Shown here in pieces: positions 1 to 12,619 of a stretch of 64,000 nt of DNA (the stretch's first letter is position 1; each line of letters opens with the position of its first letter). The position numbers and the translations under genes were made by a program. The notes beneath the pieces are model-generated. The model was not told the DNA's origin and ran no database searches. It worked only from the letters and a program-made list of their open reading frames with translations. The stretch comes from Colletotrichum lupini (lineage: Eukaryota; Ascomycota; Sordariomycetes; Glomerellales; Glomerellaceae). Where the stretch lies: positions 1,178,001 to 1,242,000 of the forward strand of contig NC_064673.1 in the NCBI RefSeq assembly GCF_023278565.1, written 5' to 3'.

Positions 1-3000
1 ACTTTCTCCTTATTAAGCTATATACTTTTTATAAAAACCACGAAGCCTAGGTACTTTATAGAGGTAACGCTAAATTTATATTTCTTAATATCCGCTTATA
101 AGCCTACTTTTTATAAGTAGTTTAGTATTTTAGTAACGTGCTCTTAGTATTAAAAGGGGTTATTTAAAAAGATTAGGATATTATCTATATACGCCGTATA
201 GAAGTCGTCTAGGTACTCTATTAATATCTCGTTTATATATCGTTAATACGTAGTAGGCCCGTTATAGAGCCCGAAGGGTATTACTTTATACTTATATACC
301 CTATAGCGGGTTCTAAACGTTATTAAGTCCTCGGAGGCTAGGTCGAGGTAAATGCGGTAAAAGGCCTACTTAATATCTAGTTTAATAAATACTTTTACCC
401 TACTTAGCCGCGCGAGGGTCTTATTAATAAGTAGTAATAAGTAGCGGTCTTTTTTTATAACTTTATTTAGCTTATAGAAGTTAATATAAAAGCGTAAACT
501 ACTATTATACTTTTTTATAAATAGCGTTAGTAATGCAAAAGGAGTATTACTTAGCTCAATAAATCCTTTTTATAAGTGCTCTAATAAATAAGCTCTTATA
601 GCCTCTAGCTTTAGTACCGACTATTTATATAGAGGGTAGTAAATTAGCTTCTCTTTATTACTATTTAAGAGCTCGATTTTATAATTATATAGCTTATAAA
701 GCATAAGTATATCGCTAGCCGCTTTACTAAAAACGTCGGTTTAGGGCCGTAAGTACTTTAATAAGTTAGTTATTATAAAGTCGTAAGTAACCTAGTCGTC
801 GTTATATAAGGGGTCCGCTTCTTCCTTTTTATCCTTTATAATACGGTCTAGCTTATAAAGTAATATAAAGCCTATTTTAACGTCGTTCTACTTTAGGTTC
901 TTTTTAAATACGGGAGTGCTAATAAAAGTAATATCTATTTATAACGCTATTAAGTATAGTTTTTACTATTTAACCCTCTTTATAGGGGTAATAGTAATAC
1001 CGTTAAGGGCGCGTTCTATCTTCCTCGCATCCTTAGCCTTATCTAATTACTATATCTAACGGGCTATTATCTTTAATAAGTATAGTAATATCCTAATCGG
1101 CGTGCCCTTCGCCCGCTACTATTAGAGCTTTTAGTTATAATAGGTTATATCTATCTCGAATAAGTCCTATTAGTAGTTAGCGTCGATTTAGTATTATATA
1201 TTAATAACTTCCGGGGTATATAGGTCCTTAATATCCTTAATAATAGTAAAGGGCGTCTCTTATAGTAATAAGTCCTTAGGCTATATTAGCTATTAGTAGC
1301 GAATATTAGGGTTTACCCCGTAGTATTTAAACTACTTCTACCCTAGGATTAAGTCGTAGCGGCCCGTATTAAGCTAAAAAAGGGGTGCTTTTAAAAGGAC
1401 TTATTAATTAATATATAGGTTAGCGGTTTATATTACGCTAGTATTATCTAATCGCTCTTTATTAAACTTAGTAATAGGGATTAAGTATAGTAATTTATAA
1501 AATAGGGCCGCGTAGAACTACTATAATAAAGGGGTTACGTAGTTATTTATAAATCCGTACTTATTAACTCCCGTATTAAATAAGGCTCTTAAATAGATTT
1601 TATATTTATTAAATACTAATATAAGCTCTATTTTAAGGGGCTAACCCCCTACGAGATCTTATAAGTTTACTAAATTAATTACTAATCTTCCGTCCTTTTT
1701 ATACGTATCCCCTAGCTAGGAGTTTACTTTTACTAGGGGGTCTAGTTTTCTAAACCCGACTCTATTTTAGCAGGGCCCGCGGTAGCGTTAATAGCGGCTA
1801 TAGTAGTCTTCGGCTTCTTAGGGCAGTCCTTAGAGATATATCCGGTATTATTATAAATAAAATAAGCGCTACTATCCTTAAGCTTTTAATATAGGGCTTT
1901 AAGGATCGTCTTATAAGTAGAGGTACGACCTCGGTCCTATTTAGTACCTCTAGTACTTCTATTATTTTTATTATTTCTATTACTTTTATTATTTTTACTT
2001 AAAGTCTAGTAAGTCTAACTAAAAGCCTTAACCGCGCGGTCCTTTATAAAAGGGGGCTATATTACGTTAGCTAACTAAGTAACGTACTTAGTATATTTTT
2101 AAAAAGTAGCCGTATTATCTAAGTACTTTAATATAGCCTAGTTATAAAGATATATAAGTAGCTTATTATAAAAACGGCGCTTTTACTAAGACTTTAAAAG
2201 CTTATTAATACGCGCAAGCTTAGCGAATATAGAGCGCTTTTAATAAACGTTTTTAAATATAATTATAAATACGTCTAGCTTATAACTAGCGTCGTTTATA
2301 GCGGTCGGGCTAGTATAAGCTAACTTAAGCTCGTAGAGTAGCTACTCGGCCGTAGTAATCTCGTTAAAGGTTAGTAATAAGTATATAAACTCCGTAGCGC
2401 TATTTCTAATCTTATTAATAATATACTCTAAATAGTACTTATTTATACTATAGTTAGCGTTTTTTAAGCGCTTCGTAATATACTAGAGCTAGTAATCGAA
2501 CTTAAAGTTAGTATTATTACTTATAAAAGTAGGTATATTAAGTATTTTTTAAGAGCCGTAGGTAACGGGATAGGACGAGGCTAGAGTAGTCTTATAACTA
2601 CCTTACGTCTTTAGGTATACTAGCCGCTACTCTAGCGCGCTAAGGGTAGCGGTATCCTAAATAGAGCTAGCCTAAGAACCGTTCTCTAATTACTCTAGCC
2701 TTTTAGCTATAGCTATATTATTAATATAGGCTCGGGTAAGGGCTTCTTTTATAATATAGAGCTCTATAATAATAATATATATAAAATTAAGGTTTTTATA
2801 GGTTATTACGTATAGGCGCTTAGTACTATTACTTAGCTAGCTAATAGTAGACGCTAGGACCTATTTTAATTAGTACTAGGTAATGCGTATTTTTAGTTAC
2901 TATTTAATCTACTTAAGTAGGGTCTTTCCGTCGTTTTTAAAGTATAGCTCTTAAATAAGGTCGAGGTCGATATACTACTTAGTATTCTTTTTAAAAAAGA

Positions 3001-3673
3001 TATTATTATAGATATAAATAAGTAAGGTAAGCTAGTTAACTACGTTACTAAGGTATACTAAGCGATCGGCCTAGGTAGTAGAGGGTAAGAAGCGCTCTAC
3101 TAGCTAGTTAAATAGCGCGACTTTTAGGTTAATAACCGAGAGCTTAGCGCCTTTATTAGGGCTTATAACGCTCTATTAGGACTCGTAAAAGTAGCGGCTC
3201 TGCTAAAAGCTATTAGTACGAAAAGAGACCTAGCCTCCCTAGCTATATTCTCTAACTATTGCGTTTAGTAAAGGGGGTATATATTTAGGGGGTATTAATT
3301 ATACTACTTACGCACGATTAATTTAACTAGCTATCGCTCGGCTCTCTTATACGCTTTTTTAATAAGGGTAGCTAGTAGTTAATTAATTAAAATATTATCG
3401 TTCTATCTCTAGAAAATAGTTAATTAAGTAATATTAAGTAGTATTACAAAAGGGAACTCGAGGCAGGTCGGAACGCTACTATATTAACCTAATTAACTAA
3501 AGACTTAATATAAAGAGGGAAAAAATAGAATAGTAGGCAGAAGCTAGTAGGCTAGCCCTTTGGGCCCTTTGGGCCCAGCGGTCTAGCTCGTTACGTAACT
3601 ACTAAGAGCTTAGCCTCGTAGCCTAAGGCTAAGCCACAGGGCCCACAGGGCCCTAGTACCCACTGCCGTAACA
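1..3673 (-). mobile_element. Ty3/gypsy LTR retrotransposon, copy 1, RIP-degenerate, cut by window edge
   Basis: Read on the minus strand this is a gypsy element starting at 3673 (TGTTACGGCAG, an LTR-type TG end). A gag zinc-knuckle relic lies near 1815-1865 (reads NNTGYISKDCPKK), a retropepsin relic near 1550-1610 (NTG where DTG is expected) and reverse transcriptase from about 700 to the window edge. CpA and TpG are almost absent and TpA is in great excess, the known signature of RIP. Former coding frames are full of TAA/TAG, and neither strand has an ORF above about 60 codons. It repeats copy 2 at an offset of about 4,200 bases. The 3' part (RNase H, integrase, 3' LTR) lies outside the window. 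It cannot encode working proteins. Confidence 0.88.
3442..3673 (-). repeat. Probable 5' LTR of gypsy copy 1
   Basis: The outer end at 3673 is set by TG followed by ACGGCAGTGGG, shared with copy 2. The inner end near 3442 is a guess from the position matching a CA-type end in copy 2; no 3' LTR is in the window to confirm it. Compared with copy 2 it holds an extra 9-bp unit (ctttgggcc repeated) near 3556-3580. CpA sites survive better here than in the element body. Confidence 0.4.
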
Positions 3674-6600
3674 CTAGCGGGCTTATTATAAGTTAAATAG
3701 GCGCTTAGTTATAAAAAATAATAATAGCTAATAATCTATAATAACGTCGAACCTATATTTATAGCTCACGAGCTCCGCGCGCTATTTTTCTAAATATAGT
3801 ACTATCGCTAGTATTTTTTTATTATAAATAGTATAGTTAAGCTCTGCGCCGCTTATTATTTTTAAATAAAAAGCTATTAAGTACTATAACCTATTATCCT
3901 CTTACTATTATAATAGCGCCCCGGCGCATACCGAGTTAGAAGTATTTATTTTTAGCCGCGTTAATAGCTCTAGCTTAAAATAATAAAAAATAAGCGCCGA
4001 CGTTAGCGCTAGCTTTATAGCCTTAAAAGCTATCTCGTAGCCGGCGCTAAAGTTAAAAAGAACTCTTTTATTTATTAGCCTCGTAAGGGGCCTAGCTAGG
4101 CGGCCGTAATTCTTTATAAACCTCTTATAAAAGTTATAGAACCCGAAAAAAAACTAAATACCCTTAAGTAATATAAGTAGTTTCTAGTTTTTAATTATAA
4201 AGACTTTCTCCTCATCCGGCTATATACTTTTTATTAAAACTACGAAGCCTAGGTACTTCGTAATAATAATACTAAATTCGCACTTTTTAATATCCGCTTA
4301 TAAGCCTACTTTTTATAAGCGGTTTAGTACTTTAATAACGTACTCTTAGTACTAGAGGGGGTCGTTAAAAAAGATTAAAATATCGTTTATATATATTATA
4401 TAAAAGTTATCTAAGTATTTTATTAATATCTCGTTTATATATCGCTAGTACGTAATAGGCCCGTTATAGAGCCTAAAGGGTACTACTTTATATTTATACG
4501 CCCCGTAGTAAGTTCTAAACGTCGTTAAGTCCTCGGAGGCTAGGTCGAGTCGGATATAATAAAAGGCTTATTTAATATTTAGCTTAGTAAATACTTTTAC
4601 CCTACTTAGCTACGCGAGGGTCTTATTAATAAGTAATAATAAGTAGCGGTCTTTTTTTATAACCTTATTAAGCTTACGGAAGTTAACGTAGAAGCGTAGG
4701 CTATTATCGTACTTCTTTATAAATAGCGTTAGTAATACGAAAGGAGCATTACTTAGCTCGATAAATCCTTTTTATAAATACTCTAGTAAATAGGCCCTTG
4801 TGGCCTCTAGCTCGGGTACTAACTACTTATATAAAAGGTAGTAAGTTAGCTTCTCTTTATTACTATTTAGGAGCTTAATTTTATAGTTATATAGCCTATA
4901 AGGCGTTAGTATATTACTAATAGCCTTATTAAAAACGTCGGTCTAGGGCCGTAAATACTTTAATAAGTTCGTTATTATAAGGTTATAAGTAACCTAGTCG
5001 TCGTTATATAAAAGGTCTACCTCCTCTTTCTTATCTTCTATAATACGGTTAAGCTTATAAAGTAATATAAAGCCTATTTTAACGTCGTTCTGCCTTAGGT
5101 TTTTTTTAAAAGCGGGAGCGCTAATAAAAGTAATATCTATTTATATTATTACTAAATATAGTTTTTATTACTTAGCCCTCTTTGCGGGGGCGATATTAGT
5201 ATTATTAAGGGCGCGTTCTATCTTCCTCGTATTCTTAGCCTTATCTAATTACTATATTTAATAAGCTATCGTTTTTAATAAGTATAATAATATCCTAATC
5301 GGTATGCCCTTCGCCCGCTATTACTAAAGCTTTTAGTTATAGCGGGTTATATCTATTTCGAATAAGTCCTATTAATAGTCGGCGTCGATTTAGTATTATA
5401 CGTTAATAACTTCCGGGGTATATAAGTCCTCGATATCCCTAACGATAGTAAAGGGCGTCTCTTATAATAATAAGTCCTTAGGTTATATTAAATATTAGCG
5501 GCGAATATTAGGGTTTACTCCGTAGTATTTAAACTATTTCTACCCTAGGATTAGGTCGTAGCGGCCTATATTAAGCTAAAGGAGGGGTGCTTTTAAAAGG
5601 ACCCGTTAATTAATATATAAGTTAGCGGTTTATACTACGCTAGTATTATTTAATCGCTCTTTATTAAATCCGGTAGTAGGGATTAGGTATTATAATTTAT
5701 AGGATAGGGCTACGTAGAACTATTATAATAGAGGGGTTACGTAGTTATTTATAAATCCGTACTTATTAGCTCCCGTATTAAGTAAGGCTTTTAGGCAAAT
5801 TCTATATTTATTAAATACTAATATAAGCTCTATTTTAAGGGGCTGGCCCTTTACGAGATCCTATAGGTTTACTAAATTAATTACTAATCTTCCGTCCTTT
5901 TTATATATATCCCCTAGCTAGGAGTTTATTTTTACTAGGGGTTCTAGTTTTCCGAACTTAACTCTATCTTAGTAGGGCCCTTAGTAATATTAATAGCGGC
6001 TATAATAATCTTTAGCTTCTTAGGGTAGTTTTTAAAGATATATTTAGTATTATTATAAACGAAGTAAGTATTACTATCCTTAAGCTTTTAATATAGGGCT
6101 TTAGGGATCGTTTTATAAGTAGAGGTACGACTTTAGTCCTATTTAGTACTTCTAGTACCTTTATTATTTCTATTACTTCTATTATTTTTACTTAAGGTCT
6201 AGCGAGTTTAGCTAGAAGCCTTAACCGGGCGGTCCTCTATAAAAGGGGGCTATATTACGTTAGCTAGCTAGGTAACGTACTTAGTATATTTTTAAAAAGT
6301 AGCCGTATCGTCTAAGTACTTTAATATAGCTTAGTTATAAAGATATATAAGTAGCTTATTATAAAAACGGCGCTTTTATTAAGACTTTAAAAGCTTATTA
6401 ATACGCACAAGCTTAGCGAACGTAGAGCGCTTTTAGTAAACGTCTTTAAGTATAATTATAAGTACGTCTAGCTTATAATTAGCGTTATTTATAATAGTTA
6501 GGCTAGTATAAGCTAACTTAAGCTCGTAAAGTAGCTACTTAGCCGTAATAATCTCGTTAGAGGTTAGTATTAGGTATATAAACTCCGTAATACTACCTCT

Positions 6601-7871
6601 AATCTTATTAATAATATACTCTAAGTAGTACTTATCCATATTATAATTAGTATTTTTTAAGCGCTTTATAATGCGCTAGAGCTAATAGTCGAACTTAAAG
6701 CTAGTATTATTATTTATAAAAATAGGTACGTTAGGTATTTTTTAAGAGCCGTAAGTAACGGGATAAGACGAGGCTAGAGTAGTCTCGCGGTTATTTTACG
6801 TTTTTAAGTATACTAGCCGTTACTCTAGCGCGCTAAGAGTAGTAGTATTTTAAATAGAACTAGCTTAAGAGCCGTTTTTTAATTACTTTAGTCTTTTAGC
6901 TATAGCCGTATTATTAATATAGGCTCGGGTAAGGGCTTCTTTTATAATACGGAGCTTTATAATAGTAATATATATAAGGTCGAGGTTCTTATAGGTTATT
7001 ACGTATAAGCGCTCCGTACTATTATTTAGTTAGCTAATAGTAAAAGTTAGGACCTGTTCTAATTAATACTAAGCGATGCGCATTTTTAGCTATTATTCGA
7101 TCTATTTAAGTAGGGCCTTTCTATCGTTTTTAAGGTATAGCTCCTAAATAAGGTCGAGGTCGATATACTACTTAGTATTCTTTTTAAAAAGGATATCGTT
7201 ACGAATATAAATAGGCGAGGTAAGCTAGTTAGCTACGTTACTAAAGTACGCTAGGTAATCGGCCTAAGTAGTAAAGGGTAAAAAGCGCTCTATTAGCTAG
7301 TTAGATAGCGCGACCTTAGGGTCGATAATTAGGAGCTTAGCGCCTTTATTAGGGCCTATAACGCTCTATTAAGACTCATAGAGGTAGCGACTTTATTAAA
7401 AGCCGTTAGTATAAAAGGAGACCTAGCCTCTTTAGCTATGTCCTCTAACTATCGCGTTTAGTAAAGGGGGTATATATTTAGGGAGTATTAATTATATTAC
7501 TTATTAATAATTAATTTAGTTAGCTATTACTCGGCTCTCTTATGCGCTTTTTTAATAGGGGTAGCTAATTAGTATAATAAATAGTTAATTAATTAAGATA
7601 TTATCGTTCCGTTTTTAGAGAATAGTTAATTAAGTAACGTTAAGTAGTGTTATGAAAGGGAACTTAAGGTAGGTTAGAACGCTACTATATTAACCTAATT
7701 AACTAAAGACTTAACGTAAAGAGGGAAAAAATAGAACAATAGGCAAAAGCTAGCGAGCTAGCCCTTTAGGCCTAGCGGTCTAGCTCGTTACGTAACCACT
7801 AGGAGCTCAGCCTCGCAGCCTGAGGCTGAGCCACGGGGCCCACAGGGGCCCTAATGCCCACTGCCGTGATA
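3674..7871 (-). mobile_element. Ty3/gypsy LTR retrotransposon, copy 2, RIP-degenerate, interrupted in RNase H by copy 1
   Basis: On the minus strand, from 7871: LTR, gag relic to about 6000 with a decayed zinc knuckle near 6015-6065, protease relic near 5740-5800 (LLNTGANKYGFIN, D changed to N), and reverse transcriptase about 4900-4200. The RT relic reads NAPFVLLTLFIKK near 4730, KVFTKLNIK near 4600, and YIND near 4400 where YVDD is usual. RT/RNase H linker follows at 4062-4150 (FYKRFIKNYGRLARPLTRL), then RNase H to 3674 (TIYNKKILAIV and RFDVIIDY). The family continues with the rest of RNase H and integrase, but here the match stops at 3674, where copy 1's LTR begins. Stops are frequent and arise from CAA/CGA/TGG-type codons, as RIP predicts. 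Confidence 0.88.
7648..7871 (-). repeat. Probable 5' LTR of gypsy copy 2
   Basis: The outer end is 7871, where TATCACGGCAG matches the TGTTACGGCAG of copy 1; the second base has probably changed from G to A. The inner end near 7648 is tentative, placed at a CATAACA on the minus strand. About 7790-7871 is strikingly less mutated than the rest: it keeps CpA sites and a GC-rich inverted pair (cagcctcgcagcctgaggctg). Confidence 0.4.
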
Positions 7872-8743
7872 GGGGGGGGCAGGGAGCTAAAGATAAAAAG
7901 GCCGAGAGACGCCGCAGAAGCTTAACAGAACACTGTTTAACTCTATCGTTTTGCATTACTAAAGGATTACCGCAGTATATATAGACGCTACCCTACCCTC
8001 AAATTCCGCACTATTTAACCTTAACCCTTTTTTTACCTATCCTTTCCTCTATTTTACCCTCTCTCTTATTAAAAAATCGCTAGAATCGTAGTTTTAATAG
8101 CTTATTAATAAGCTAATATTACTATTTAAAAATAAATAACCTATATTTATATATAAGTACTAAGAGTCTTATTATTATAAAAATAATAATAAATATATTA
8201 AAATATTTAAAAAAGCTTTTTAATAAACTTTTAATACTATTTAAAATTATAAATCTTAAGTTATAAAAAGAAGCCGAGGTATTATATTAATATAGCCCTA
8301 TCCGTCTTATTAATACTAATAATAATCTTTTTAATATAAAATATATTATTAATACTTTATAACTACGTTATTACTCTTTATTAATCGTACTTAACGTTAA
8401 TAAAGATTTTAATATTATTTCTTAGTTTATTTCTTAGTTTTTTTATTAAGGCCGTTATTATAAAGTTAATTTAATTATTAGTATTTTAATAAGTATTTTA
8501 ACTTAACTTAGAGGCTCTTATAGCTTTTAAAAAAGGCTTTTAAAGGACTTATAATTAAACTTTTTACTTATTATAAATAAAGCTATTATAGTTAAAGCTA
8601 TAGTATTACGAACCTTAATAATAAGTAATTAGTAATATAATTTTTTTTTATAGCGAGCTTAAAAAATATCTTAATTTAAGTACTAAGTAAGTACTATACT
8701 ATTTTATTAAAACTATATTTTTATACTCGTGACTTAGAAAGAA
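7872..8743. other. AT-rich, RIP-like relic without recognisable genes
   Basis: Positions 7872-8030 have fairly normal composition, with a G8 run and a TATA-like tatatata near 7976 that serves no visible gene. From about 8031 to 8740 the DNA is extremely AT- and TpA-rich, with almost no CpA, as in the gypsy copies, so it is probably another RIP-mutated repeat. It does not match the two gypsy copies by eye, and I could not assign its translated frames to a transposon family. Confidence 0.55.
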
Positions 8744-11200
8744 TTAACTTTCTTCGATAATAAGGTACTTAGAAGCTTGATAGAAGAAGCGTCGCGGGAG
8801 GTGGGCGGGCACGGCGGCCCACGCCGCTAGTTCGAATCCCCCATGGGCCAAGAGTGTCGAGGAGGTTGAAAGGTTCCAGCTTTTTTTTTTTCTTCGCCCG
8901 CAGACACTCGGAAAGGGGAGGAGGGAAGTTTGGGGTTTGGGGAAAAGAGTGGGGCGCTGCGTGCGGGGGAAGCACCCGAAAAACATAAGCTCGCGTGGAG
9001 AACGAGACATTCTCCGCGCGCGGTCTGAGAGAGAGAGTGGAGGGGGCGGGTACTCTGTACCGCAAATTCAGCGAGTATATCGACGGTTCCAACTGTTGAC
9101 GCGGGGATTGGGGGGAGGGTTGGGGCACGCGGGGGACGATTGGCTCGCCCTGTCCGGATCTAGCATGGCGCTACGGGTACTATCTCGCAAAAAAAGAAGA
9201 AGAGACGATCTAGTCTACTTCGCAGTGGTCTCTGGAATTATTGGGTTGCTCTGCGAGTGGGCTTCAGGATTGTAGGTTAACGGGCATGTATCATGTATGA
9301 CTGTTGAGGCTTTTTTTTTCCCCCCCCTTTGGTGTTTTATTTCGCTTGCGGTGGGATGATGGCGTTATTGAGAAAAGCTTTTTGAGGGTAATAAATACAA
9401 CGACACACGAAATGTCATGAAAGCGTTGGGAATGAGCAGCAGAAACTCGGCCGAATCCTATACGCCGCACGTCTGCTGTGAAGGCAATGAGGCTTTAACA
9501 TGGCCCCTGCCGGACATCTCTCCGAAGGATCGTGCCATGTTATGTGCGTATCACATCAGAAGCCTGCAATATGTCTGTTTTCTCTCTGTAACACCGAGTT
9601 GTGAGAAGTCTTTATCAAACAACCTCTCTTGGCAAATTGGGGACCGCTCCACCAAACAGCCCTTCCATGTGAGAATACCAAGAAACAACGAAAAAAAAAA
9701 ACTCAATGGTGCCATGCATCATGTGATGAGATCATGACCTCGAAGTTGGTCCTCCCCGCTGAAGAGACATTTGGGTCATGCGGGGGATGATGGGACTCTT
9801 CTTGCTTCACGTCTGTCGATCCTGGGGTTTTTAGGAACTCCAGTATTCCAATTCTCCAGACTCCTCCAGACTGCAGAACGCGACGGCGCAGAAATCTGGA
9901 GTCTGGAGTCTGGAGAACAACAAAAAAAAGGGGACAAAAAAAAAGTGGCGAGGTGGGAACTGGGGTAAAACCGTAGACCGCAATCAATGGCCTAGACTCT
10001 GCAGTTTCTCACTAATCCTAAAGAGCCCCATCCAAAAAAAACCCCAACCCAAAATAATGATTTGGATTCCTCGACTCGACTCGCGTACCAACACCCAAAG
10101 ACTCACAGAAGAAACAGAGACCGAGACTAGCTGCCACCTGACGTAGAGGTAACGCCGAGGCTAACGTCCCCTTCCCCACGCGAATCCAGGTGCCGGCGCC
10201 GTGGATATTCGGTCCGATGCATCAGGCGGGCTAAGACGTAGTTAAAGGGTACGGAATAGTGAGTAGCAGCTGAGGCAGCTAATGCGAGGTCTGGTCGCCC
10301 GCTGCCCTGCCCTGCCCAGCCCAGCCTGCCGGTAATGGGTATGCGTAGTACGGAGTAGCAGCGTACGATGTTTCTCTCGCAAGAGCCTCAGCCGCGCCGG
10401 CGGGAGGGAGAGACGCCAGACGCCTCCTTTTTTTGTTTTTAATCTTCGGGGGAACCACAAAAAATACCTCATAGATGGATGAGACCAGAGAGTACTGAAT
10501 CAACGATTTGGATGGGAATGAGTAATGGACTCTGGGATTGCACTATTCGCAAGCCCAAACGTTTTGTTGGGATCTACATCAGAATAATTCCCTCGATTGT
10601 CGATGCCCAACTCTCATGACACCATCAGGGACACACTTTCCAAGAGAACGGTATACCTTCTTTCGTCACGGAGTACTTTGACAACTGGACAGATCTGGGC
10701 AAACGACACGAACTGCGACATGGGCGGCTGATGAAGAAAATAAAGTGGCAGCAGGGTTCACCTCGCAATCGACATAGCGTAGTGGAGACGTGAACATTGC
10801 TGCCACGCTGGCACGTGGACACGTGAGATTGAACATGGCGACAAGCTTCCGGCTTTGCATCAGTCATGTCGCCAAAGTGTCCTTTTTACCTCAGGTTGCG
10901 TACGAATACATGTGATATGGCATAGCTAGGTCTGTCTGTCTTGCGCTGCTCGAGGCCGGTCTGGGTATTGTCCTCCTCGAAACCAAATCCACTCCTCCTC
11001 CCCAATTCCTTGCAACTTGCTCCTAACGATACACACTATATAGCACGCTCTTATCAACCCCCATTAAGATTAACCTCAGCAGCGCGCTCCAAGGATAAGA
11101 AAACCACCGTCCGTCTTCTCATGAAATATTATACACGTAAAGCCCCAATCCATATCATGAAAAGTACCACCAGCGGGAGAAGCATGTTGACGATGACAGT
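8744..11200. other. Intergenic, no supported gene
   Basis: Composition is normal from about 8744, marking the edge of the RIP-affected block. ORFs here are short (under 120 codons), overlap on both strands and resemble no family. The interval holds homopolymer tracts (about 8880, 9310, 9935), an inverted repeat at 9852-9917 and two fragments of the CCGTACGG-type palindrome (10348-10357 and 10669-10676). The last part is the 3' flank of the bromodomain gene. Confidence 0.6.
9852..9917. repeat. Inverted repeat with 11-bp perfect arms
   Basis: TTCTCCAGACT at 9852-9862 is the exact reverse complement of AGTCTGGAGAA at 9907-9917, with a 44-base spacer. The right arm also contains GTCTGGA in direct tandem (gtctggagtctggag). 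It could form a hairpin in RNA, or simply reflect a local duplication; no gene is attached to it. Confidence 0.6.
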
Positions 11201-12619
11201 CTAGTCCACTGGCTCGCGCAGCATTTTGGAGATGTTCTTGTGCATTTGGGCATACTTGTCCTCAAATGTCCGTTGAAACTTCTCACATGCCGCCCACATG
11301 GGATCGCCCTTTTTCCAGTACGTGTAGCAGTTTTCGAAAATCTGGCGCACGTCGGCTGCAAACTCGTCTTCTGTCTGGTACTGATGTTGCGACATCTTGA
11401 GCTTGACTGTGTTCAAGTCCATGGGTTTCTTCACCTTGTCAAAGTAATCGGGTACACCATCCTCGGCTGGGTCGACAGGTTCCTTGAATGGACCAACAAG
11501 TCTCGTCCAAAAGCCTGTGGCAAGTCAGCTTGTATACCTACATGTCATGATTCGCCAATGCTTGACCTACCAGGTCCTGATAACATTCTATCAAGCAGAT
11601 CGGAACAGAACTCAACCTTCTGCTGGGTCGTGATTTCGCCACTTGGCCCCGGAGCAATGCTGCGTCGTTTCTGAATGACGGGCTTTTGGCGGGGTGCCGA
11701 TGCTGCTGCCGCTACAGCCGCCGCCTTGCGGACCGGGGGAGGTGGCGCGCGAGAAAACGCCTTGTCTCTATTTTGAGACGCAGGTAACGGCGCAGAGGCC
11801 CGCCTGTTCTTCTTGGACATGTGTTCTTGTTCTTCTTCACTGTCTTCCTCCAGATAGTGCACACTCTTTCTAGGAGTTGGCTCGGCGGACGCAGTATCGG
11901 CCGGTGCTGCAGGCGGCGTAGGCAGGTTCTCGAGTGAACTCATCGTCACGACCAGCTCGCTCAGAACCTCCTGAGGGAGAGACTTGGCAAACTCGGCTTT
12001 CTTGTCGGATGAGCGCATATATTCTGCTGCCCACGAAAGAAGGAGCTTCCGAATAGTTGAGCCCTCAGGGGTGTCCTTCCAAACCTGGACAAGAAGGGGA
12101 GTGGCGGGGATGTTCTGCGTGAGACGTCTGCACTCTTTCATTGCGTCAAGACTCGTATCGCAGAGACCATCAATACCCAGTTCGTGACCCAACTTCCACA
12201 CACCAACAAGTGCCTCATAGGACGGAAACGTCTCGGCATCCTCTGAGACTTCTCCAGTGAAGAGAAACAGCTGAGCCAAGCCGAAGACCTCCGGTGTGTA
12301 CTGTGGCAGCTTCACCACATTCTCAATGGCCTCGGAGGCCGCGTTCTGTCCTTTGAAATAATCGTGGTAGTATTTTGATTTAGCACACAAGAAGTCTCTC
12401 TGAAGGCCAAACGGCTTCTGTTCGGTTCCGACGAGGACGATGGCGAACGTTGAGTGTGGCTGACTAGGAGTTGTTAGATCAATGTGCTTGTGACATCAAT
12501 GTCATCACCTACAGCCATGAGAACGGCATCTCCTGCTCCTCCGTGGGCTCTTGCTTGGCCTCCGGAGTGGCAACCTCGGGTATGCCATTCGAGGCGGCGA
12601 CCGGCGCTTCGGTTGACAT
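11201..12619 (-). CDS. BTB/POZ and bromodomain protein
   Basis: Three exons on the minus strand, 12619-12513, 12463-11571 and 11514-11201 (introns of 49 and 56 nt with GTAGGT donors), give 437 aa. Residues about 36-150 read as a BTB/POZ-type fold (TFAIVLVGTEQKPFGLQRDF, then KSKYYHDYFKG), a protein-interaction module. A low-complexity, charged middle (EEDSEEEQEHMSKKNRR and Ala/Pro-rich stretches) follows. The C-terminal about 110 residues are a bromodomain, an acetyl-lysine reader: VPDYFDKVKKPMDLNTVK, then DVRQIFENCYTYW, where NC holds the conserved Asn. The start MSTEAP was chosen because its context is good and exon 1 joins in frame; an in-frame ATG upstream at 12697 seems less likely. The protein is probably nuclear, linking acetylated chromatin to a BTB partner; that role is inferred from the domains. 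Confidence 0.85.

Noticed and set aside
8768..8852. tRNA-like sequence with GTTCGAATCCCCC
   Set aside because: The T-loop resembles a B box, but the bases before it (gctag) do not pair with the CCCCC after it, and no A box or cloverleaf could be found on either strand.
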